From NCBI GenBank assembly GCA_015655545.1, contig JAATET010000003.1, positions 1 through 62,851 of the forward strand: a stretch of 62,851 bases of DNA. The letters are read 5' to 3'. A program made the translations under genes and the position numbers. The DNA is from Chthoniobacterales bacterium. GTDB lineage: Bacteria; Verrucomicrobiota; Verrucomicrobiia; Chthoniobacterales; JAATET01. The notes under the pieces are model-generated. The model did no database searches and had not been told where the DNA came from. It worked only from the letters and a program-made list of their open reading frames with translations. Numbering within the stretch: position 1 is the stretch's first letter; each line of letters starts with the position of its first letter. This document shows, piece after piece, positions 57,476 through 62,851 of this stretch.

Positions 57476-58155
57476 CGGCGGTTGTTCATCAACAGCATCA
57501 CGTAATAGAGCAGTTGCCCGAGCACGGCGACGAAGGCGGCCACGTAAGTGAGCGCCGCGGAATCGAGCACGTTGTTCACGCCCGCGGCTTCCACGCCGGG
57601 TTGAATGAGACCCATCTGGCCGAGGATGACTTTTGCCCGCCGGGAGGCGTCGAATTCCACCGGCAGCGTGATGAGCTGAAAGACCGCGAGCACCGCGTAG
57701 CAGATCGCGACGAAAGCGATCAATTTGTAGAAAAGGAACGGCACGATGAATCCCGCGATGAGGACGACCGGCAGGATTTGCGACACCACCATCGTCGCGG
57801 GCACGACCGCCATCCGCAGCCGCAAGGGGCCGTAGGCTTTCGCATGCTGGATCGCGTGGCCGACTTCATGCGCGGCGATCCCGAGCGCGGCGACCGACGG
57901 CGTATGATAAACATCCGACGACAGGCAGAGCACTTTTTTGGTCGGATCGTAGTGATCGCCGAGCATGCCGTTGATCTCGACCACATCGACGTCGTTGATA
58001 TTCGCCGCGCGGAGAATTTCCCGCGCAGCTTCCGCGCCGGTCACGCCGGAAGACGCGCGCACATTTTTCCATTTGTTGAAAGCGGAGGAGACTTTCGCCT
58101 GCGCGACCAGGCCGAGCAAAAACGGCACGCCAATCAAGAAAATCCAAAGCATCAT
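57472..58155 (-). CDS. YugP-type zinc metallopeptidase, membrane-bound
   Basis: A 227-residue protein: N-terminal membrane helix (MLWIFLIGVPFLLGLVAQAK), zinc motif HEVGHAIQH (~residue 115) with TPSVAALGIAAH before it, the GMLGDHYDPTKKVLCLS block typical of the family, and three further helices. Complete HExxH-type site (HEVGH). The substrate is unknown. Coupled to thiD by overlap. Confidence 0.9.
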   Translation of the reverse strand: MMLWIFLIGVPFLLGLVAQAKVSSAFNKWKNVRASSGVTGAEAAREILRAANINDVDVVEINGMLGDHYDPTKKVLCLSSDVYHTPSVAALGIAAHEVGHAIQHAKAYGPLRLRMAVVPATMVVSQILPVVLIAGFIVPFLFYKLIAFVAICYAVLAVFQLITLPVEFDASRRAKVILGQMGLIQPGVEAAGVNNVLDSAALTYVAAFVAVLGQLLYYVMLLMNNRR

Positions 58156-58225
58156 GGTGGTGAAAAAGTTGTCGTAGCTTCGACAAAGTGTCGCGCGCCT
58201 CGTTCAACGCAAGTGAAACCATTTT

Positions 58226-58954
58226 TCACGCATCCGCCTCGATCACCGCGTAGAGATTTTGCGGATCGGTATAGAGCACCTTCGCCGAGGGAAATCCCGC
58301 GGACTCCATCAGCTCGAAATAATCGGCGAGCGGCTCCGGGTAGTCGTTTCCGAAGACGTGCTCCTTCGATTTGGCGAGCTCTTCCGGCTCGAGCGCCGTC
58401 CACGTTGATTCCACGTGTCGCCACCAGCGCGCCAGCACCTCGTCCCGCGATTCCCCCGGATCGCGGATCGGCTCGTAAACGATGAGCCGCCCGCCGGGGC
58501 TGACAATCCGGCGCAGCGCGGGCAAAAACGCGCGCTTTCCCGCCGCCGCGAGGTGGTGCAGCGAGAGACCGATAAACGCGACGTCGAACGTTTCGCGCAT
58601 GGCTTTCACAGAGTCGAAAAAATCGCCCCGCGTGCAGCGCACGGAGCAGCCTAGAGCCGCGGTGTGCTTGCGCGCGAGCTGCAGCGCGGTCTCGGAGAGA
58701 TCGACGGCTTGATAGCTCGCGAGCGGTTTTCCCAGCAACACTCGGCTGGTGCAATCCGCGTCGCCGGCGCCGAGATCGAGAAAGGAAAAAGGGCGGTCGA
58801 TTTGCGAAAGCGCGCGGCCGACGGCCGCGTAGGCGCCGCCATGATGCAGGTAATCGAGATCGACGATTTTGCGGTAAATCGCCCATTGCTCGAAGAAGGC
58901 GCGCACGTCCGCCGTGTCCTGCCCCGCGAGGTCGGCGGACGGATGAGCGATCAT
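58226..58954 (-). CDS. Class I SAM-dependent methyltransferase
   Basis: 242 residues from ATG 58954, which overlaps the upstream peptidase stop (ATGA). SAM motif FSFLDLGAGDADCTSRVLLG, post-I VDLSETALQLARKH, and ALRRIVSPGGRLIVYEPIRD. The substrate is unknown. The frame extends upstream only as a shadow of the peptidase gene. Confidence 0.85.
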   Translation of the reverse strand: MIAHPSADLAGQDTADVRAFFEQWAIYRKIVDLDYLHHGGAYAAVGRALSQIDRPFSFLDLGAGDADCTSRVLLGKPLASYQAVDLSETALQLARKHTAALGCSVRCTRGDFFDSVKAMRETFDVAFIGLSLHHLAAAGKRAFLPALRRIVSPGGRLIVYEPIRDPGESRDEVLARWWRHVESTWTALEPEELAKSKEHVFGNDYPEPLADYFELMESAGFPSAKVLYTDPQNLYAVIEADA

Positions 58955-60066
58955 AATTCGAGCGGTTTGGGGAAACGGCTCAACATGCGATGGCCGCGCT
59001 CGGTGATCACGACCACGTCTTCGTGCCGCACGCCGCCGAGGCCGGGAATGTATATGCCCGGCTCGACCGTGAAGACCTGCCCCGGCTGCAACTTCGTGCG
59101 CGCGATCCGCGGCTCCTCGTGCAGCTCGAGGCCCAGGCCGTGGCCCAGGCCGTGAAAGAAGCCCTGCCAGCGGCACGCGCGCTGCTCGGTGGGATAGCCG
59201 GCTTCCGTGAAAAATTTCCGGACGTCGTCCTGAATGGTCTTGCCGTCCGCTTGCGGCGCCAGCGCTTTCAACGCGCGCTTCTGGCCTTCGAGGCAGGTTT
59301 CCAAAAGCCGCCGCCGCGCATCGTTCGCGCGGCCCCGCACCACGGTGCGCGTGAGATCGCCGTAGAATCCGGTCTTCGCCGCGCGCGGGAAAATATCGAG
59401 AATGATCAGCTCATGCGCCCGCAGCGGGCCGTGGCCGCGCTCGTGGGGGTCGCAGGCTTGTTCGCCGCAGGCCACGATCGAGTTGTTCAGCGCGAAGCCG
59501 CCGGCGAAGAGCATGGCGGACTCCAGCTCGGCGCGCAGGCGCTCGGCGGTGAGCACGGCGCCGCCCCACTCCAGCTTGCGATCTTTGCGGATGCGGCTGG
59601 CTTTCAGAATTTCCAGCGCGCGCGCGAGGCCGACTTCGGTGATGCGCGAGGCGGCGGAAAGCGCGCGCAGTTCCTCCGCCGCCTTGAATTCTCGCCGCGG
59701 CCAAAAATGCCCGTCGACCGGTTTTACGACGACGCCGTTTTTCGCGAGCTGCGCGGCGAGGCCGGCGGGAAAATCCGCGGGCACAAGCGGGCGCGCAGCC
59801 TTGTGCCGTCGGGCGAATGCGGCGATGACCTCGGCGTTGGCGGGTTCCGATTTCCGGCGGCGGACGGCGGCGGCGACTTCAGAGTAGGCCTCGACGACGT
59901 CCACGCGCGCCTGCTTGCAACCGCGGTCGATCTCGAGATCGCTCAAGAGAATGGCCGTGCGGCCGGCGGATTCGACAAAGGCGAAGGCGTCCGGCACGTG
60001 GAATCCGGTCGCGTAGAGCATGTCGGCGTTGGTCTCGCTGGCGGCGACGATGAGGCGTGGGGGCAT
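58951..60066 (-). CDS. M24-family metallopeptidase (Xaa-Pro aminopeptidase-like)
   Basis: A 371-residue protein with a pita-bread fold. Metal ligands: Asp in LIILDIFPRAAKTGFYGDLT (two Asp), His in FFHGLGHGLGLELHEEP, Glu in FTVEPGIYIPGLGGVRHEDV. It lacks a signal peptide, so it is cytoplasmic. Divergent from prmA with ~90 bp between. Proline-specific cleavage is inferred from the family. Confidence 0.88.
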   Translation of the reverse strand: MPPRLIVAASETNADMLYATGFHVPDAFAFVESAGRTAILLSDLEIDRGCKQARVDVVEAYSEVAAAVRRRKSEPANAEVIAAFARRHKAARPLVPADFPAGLAAQLAKNGVVVKPVDGHFWPRREFKAAEELRALSAASRITEVGLARALEILKASRIRKDRKLEWGGAVLTAERLRAELESAMLFAGGFALNNSIVACGEQACDPHERGHGPLRAHELIILDIFPRAAKTGFYGDLTRTVVRGRANDARRRLLETCLEGQKRALKALAPQADGKTIQDDVRKFFTEAGYPTEQRACRWQGFFHGLGHGLGLELHEEPRIARTKLQPGQVFTVEPGIYIPGLGGVRHEDVVVITERGHRMLSRFPKPLEL

Positions 60067-60153
60067 CGCTCTCGATTAACCTTGGAGATCGTCGAGGTCA
60101 TGGAGAAAATTCCCGTCCTTTTCCATGCTCTTTATCTTCTCCAAGGTGAATTC

Positions 60154-60981
60154 ATGAAAACCATCTGGCGCTGGACGCGCATGACCTCCGAGAAATGGGA
60201 AGATGCCTGGATCGAGCGGCTGCAATTCCTGGGTCCCGGCCGCGCCGCCATCATCGGCTGGCCCGGGTCGCGCAGCGTGCGCATCGAGGCGTTCTGCGAC
60301 GAGAAGACGGGGCGCAAGCTCGTGAAGGAATTCGGCGGACGCCTCACGAAAGCGCGTGACTGGACAATGCAGCCCGACCAGCCGCGGAAGCCGCTGCGCA
60401 TTCGTGGAAAATTGACCGTGCACGGCGATCCGAAGAGCTTCGCCGCACATCAGGGCCGCGGCGCGGCGCTGCTCATTCCCGCGGGCATGGCCTTCGGCAC
60501 GGGCGAGCATGCGACGACCGCGAGCTGCCTGCGGATGCTTTGCGACTTGTCCGAGGATTTGCCGGCCGGCTGGCGCGCGATCGACGCGGGCACGGGCTCG
60601 GGCATTCTCGCCATCGCCGCCGCGGCGCTGGGGGCGGCGGATGTGGAGGCGTTCGACTTCGACCCGGCGTGCGTGCGGATCACCAAGGCCAATGCGCGCG
60701 CGAATCGCTTCCGCCATGTGCGCGCGGCCCTGGCCGACGTCCTGAAATGGAAGCCGCCGGGCGCGGTGGAGGTCGTGATGGCGAACCTCTTCAGCGACCT
60801 GCTCATGAAGGCCGCGCCGGTGCTGAAGCGCGCGACGAAACGCGGCGGGCATTTGATTTTTTCCGGCGTGCTGCGGGCGCAGCTTCCCGAGGTGCTGGAG
60901 ACTTTCCAGCGGCTCGGGTTCTCGGTGAAACGCACGGTCATTCGCGGGAAATGGTCGGCGGGATTATGCCGGCGAGGCTGA
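60154..60981 (+). CDS. prmA: Ribosomal protein L11 methyltransferase (PrmA)
   Basis: 275 residues from ATG 60154. N-terminal recognition domain, then LLIPAGMAFGTGEHATTASC, a PrmA hallmark, SAM motif AIDAGTGSGILAIAAAALGA, and VMANLFSDLLMKAAPVL, the NPPF-like motif of this family. Methylates lysines of ribosomal protein L11. A NUDIX gene follows ~70 bp on. Confidence 0.9.
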   Translation: MKTIWRWTRMTSEKWEDAWIERLQFLGPGRAAIIGWPGSRSVRIEAFCDEKTGRKLVKEFGGRLTKARDWTMQPDQPRKPLRIRGKLTVHGDPKSFAAHQGRGAALLIPAGMAFGTGEHATTASCLRMLCDLSEDLPAGWRAIDAGTGSGILAIAAAALGAADVEAFDFDPACVRITKANARANRFRHVRAALADVLKWKPPGAVEVVMANLFSDLLMKAAPVLKRATKRGGHLIFSGVLRAQLPEVLETFQRLGFSVKRTVIRGKWSAGLCRRG

Positions 60982-61049
60982 GCGTGCGCGAAATTCTTTG
61001 CACAAAGCATTTGTCGGATGCGGTGCGGCGTCTTTATTGGTAAGTCGAA

Positions 61050-61481
61050 GTGCCACAAGGGAAGAAAACGCCAGTCAAACGCCGGCCGTTGCGCGGCGGC
61101 AAGGAAGTGTCGGCCATGGGCTGGGCGGAGGACGCACACGGCGCCGTGCTGCTCGTGAAGCAGAAGCGGGGGCGGAAGTTCTGGACGCTGCCGGGCGGCA
61201 AAATCTTCGCGAACGAGAGCATCGAGATCGGGCTGAAGCGCGAGATCCGCGAGGAGACCGGTGTGCGGACGCTTTTCGCCACGCAAATGGCCCTCTTCGA
61301 CCGGCCGACGAAGCGGAGCGTGACGTTTCTCTACCGCGTGTCGCTGGAGACGGGCAAAGCCTGGAAACCGACGCCGAGCGAGATCGAGATCGTCGAGTAT
61401 CACGCCAAGCTGCCGCGCGACGCTTCGCCCTCGCTGAGGTATTTCTGGAAACTGCTGCGATCCACGGCCGTGGCGCGGTAA
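61050..61481 (+). CDS. NUDIX hydrolase
   Basis: 143 residues, start GTG 61050 (ATG at residue 23 is the alternative). The Nudix box reads GGKIFANESIEIGLKREIRE plus ETG (complete GX5EX7REUXEEXGU). The substrate is not predictable; family members hydrolyse nucleotide diphosphate linkages. Independent of the NUDIX gene at 29 kb in sequence. Confidence 0.82.
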   Translation: MPQGKKTPVKRRPLRGGKEVSAMGWAEDAHGAVLLVKQKRGRKFWTLPGGKIFANESIEIGLKREIREETGVRTLFATQMALFDRPTKRSVTFLYRVSLETGKAWKPTPSEIEIVEYHAKLPRDASPSLRYFWKLLRSTAVAR

Positions 61482-61539
61482 AAAGTGCATTGACGCCTCT
61501 CGGAAGCCGCCGATAGGTTTCCCGTCCGCTCCTGATGTC

Positions 61540-61592
61540 CCCGCCTCTCGGGCGGGTCACCACCTTCGGGTGGTCCAACACCCTCGGGTGTT
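61540..61592. promoter_or_regulatory. Three back-to-back hairpins upstream of the NDK gene
   Basis: CCCGCC-TCTCG-GGCGGG (61540-61556), ACCACC-TTCG-GGTGGT (61559-61574) and AACACC-CTCG-GGTGTT (61577-61592). Each stem has six perfect pairs and the spacers are two bases. The middle loop TTCG is the very stable UUCG type. They lie 15-67 bp before the start of the NDK gene in the leader. No U-run follows. Confidence 0.75.
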
Positions 61593-61606
61593 CCTTATAT
61601 CGCCGC

Positions 61607-62758
61607 ATGTCAGAAGAGCTCGCATACGTAATCATCACGCCCTACTCAATTCGCAAATCGCGAACGGGCGGCATTCTTTCCCGATTGCTGTCGCGTTCCG
61701 GACTCGAGCTGGTATCGGGGCGGATGTTCGCGCCGAGCCGGGAACTCATCGAGGAATACGCGAAATCGATCGTCACCGAGACGGATGCCCGCCATCGCCG
61801 CACGCAAGAGTTGATCCGCGAATACGTGCTCAAAAATCTCGCGCCAAATCCCGAAGGCAAGCGCCGCCGCGCGCTCCTGCTCGTGCTGCGCGGCGACGAT
61901 GCCGTGAACCGCGTGCTCACCGTCGCCGGCCACATCGTCCACGAGAGGACCACCGGCGAGACGATCCGCGACACCTTCGGCGACTATCTGGCCGACGGCG
62001 AAGACGTGCATTATTTCGAACCGGCCGTGCTCGCCGCGCCAAATCGGAAAACCGCCGCGGCCGATCTGGCGCTCTGGGCCCGTTATTCCGACACCGACGG
62101 CGGCGTTCTGGAAGACATCGTCCCCTACCCGGCGGACGCGGTCGTCGAGAAAACCCTCGTCCTCATCAAGCCCGACAACTTCCGCTTCCCGAATGCCCGC
62201 CCCGGCGGCGTGATCGACCTTTTCTCCCGCACCGGCCTTTCGATCATCGGCTTCAAGGTCCACCACATGAGCGTCGCGCAGGCCGAGCAATTCTACGGCC
62301 CCGTGCTCGACGTGCTGAAGGAAGTCTTCCGCGGCACCTCGGGGAAACGCGCCCGCTTCGCCGTCGAGGAAGAGCTCGGCTGCCCGCTCGGCGACGAGAT
62401 CGAAAAGACCTTCGGCGACCTGCTCGGGCCCATCGCCGGCCGCGCGCATTGGGAAAACATCGTGCAGTTCATGTCCGGCGCCCGCCCGAGCCAATGCCCG
62501 CCCGGGCAGCGCGACGCCCCCGGCACCGAAAAGTGCGTCGCGATCATCTATCAAGGCATCAGCGCCGTGAAAAAAATTCGCGAAGTTCTCGGCCCCACCG
62601 ATCCTTCGAAGGCGCCCTTCGGCACGATCCGCCGCGAGTTTGGCCAGACCATGATGGTGAACGCCGCGCACGCCTCCGATTCTTCCGAAAATGCTCGCCG
62701 CGAGATGGCCATCATCCGCATCGACGAAAACAATCTCAAACCGCTGATTGAATCCTGA
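61607..62758 (+). CDS. Two-domain nucleoside diphosphate kinase protein
   Basis: 383 residues from ATG 61607. The second half is a functional-looking NDK: EKTLVLIKPDNFRFPNARPG (P-loop-like start), RTGLSIIGFKVHHMS, and active-site His in VNAAHASDSSENARREM. The first half repeats the fold (YVIITPYSIRKSRTGGILSR) but lacks the active-site His block. An insertion (SQCPPGQRDAPGTEK) lies before the last part. It balances nucleoside triphosphates; the first domain may be structural. Confidence 0.85.
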   Translation: MSEELAYVIITPYSIRKSRTGGILSRLLSRSGLELVSGRMFAPSRELIEEYAKSIVTETDARHRRTQELIREYVLKNLAPNPEGKRRRALLLVLRGDDAVNRVLTVAGHIVHERTTGETIRDTFGDYLADGEDVHYFEPAVLAAPNRKTAAADLALWARYSDTDGGVLEDIVPYPADAVVEKTLVLIKPDNFRFPNARPGGVIDLFSRTGLSIIGFKVHHMSVAQAEQFYGPVLDVLKEVFRGTSGKRARFAVEEELGCPLGDEIEKTFGDLLGPIAGRAHWENIVQFMSGARPSQCPPGQRDAPGTEKCVAIIYQGISAVKKIREVLGPTDPSKAPFGTIRREFGQTMMVNAAHASDSSENARREMAIIRIDENNLKPLIES

Positions 62759-62851
62759 TTCGACCACCGGTAGCCTCAACACCCACTTAAAAAGCCGACC
62801 ATCATGCAACTCTCCTCACGAGTAGAACCCCTCACCCCGCCCCTCACCCTC

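Noticed and set aside
58990-60153. Upstream extension of the prmA frame
   Set aside because: It lies opposite the M24 peptidase gene; PrmA homology begins only at ATG 60154.

Overview
The window is high-GC, densely coded bacterial DNA from a member of the Verrucomicrobiota, most likely a Chthoniobacter/Spartobacteria-type organism. The strongest marker is the gene set at 41890-46874. It matches the four-protein 'Verru_Chthon cassette' (D, B, C, A), a set I know only from that phylum, and it sits beside PEP-CTERM surface proteins. An Omp85/TamB pair and a TonB system show a Gram-negative envelope. Functional calls come from reading motifs; no database search was run.

Layout. 1-15.3 kb is mostly housekeeping: a YgfZ-like fragment, a dehydrogenase, a parvulin chaperone, tRNA-Leu(CAG), menG/ubiE and an S1/P1 nuclease. 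It also holds a tightly coupled leftward operon (GNAT - larB - sugar nucleotidyltransferase - sugar kinase - glgE - small protein), then mutL, an IscA-type protein and HPr. 15.4-19.6 kb starts with tRNA-Leu(TAG), followed by a PIN toxin-antitoxin pair coupled to an integrase remnant. Next come a TetR regulator with two matching operators and its likely targets (an SDR enzyme and a DUF5069 protein), and a small Cys-rich exported protein. 19.6-30.2 kb is envelope biology: two exported proteins of unknown function, ExbB-ExbD-TonB, an unusual 9-bp repeat hairpin, TamB-TamA, NUDIX and DoxX.

30.6-35.5 kb is an AT-richer island. It carries a BfiI-like phospholipase-D-fold restriction enzyme and two SPPY-motif DNA methyltransferases, one fused to a helix-turn-helix that may repress its own promoter. 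A resolvase remnant marks the right border. 35.5-37.3 kb has a cupin gene and decayed sensor-kinase fragments.

37.3-49.7 kb is the most interesting stretch: an AraC regulator, a structured leader, three PEP-CTERM proteins, four pseudopilin-like cassette proteins and a haem-type ABC importer (HmuTUV). One PEP-CTERM protein is fused in frame, through an internal signal peptide, to a ChaN-type haem-binding domain. Most junctions overlap by 4 bp, which suggests one operon and a surface haem or iron-cofactor acquisition apparatus.

49.8-52.6 kb is a decayed Tn7-like transposon sitting about 20 bp downstream of the glmS stop codon, the classical attTn7 position. It keeps an intact tnsD/tniQ, an XRE regulator, the 5' part of tnsA, and inverted arrays of ~20-bp repeats at both ends. 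No tnsB, tnsC or cas gene is visible. 52.6-62.8 kb returns to housekeeping: glmS, glgC, a lipoprotein, thiD, a YugP-type peptidase, a methyltransferase, an M24 peptidase, prmA, NUDIX, and a two-domain nucleoside diphosphate kinase preceded by three back-to-back hairpins.
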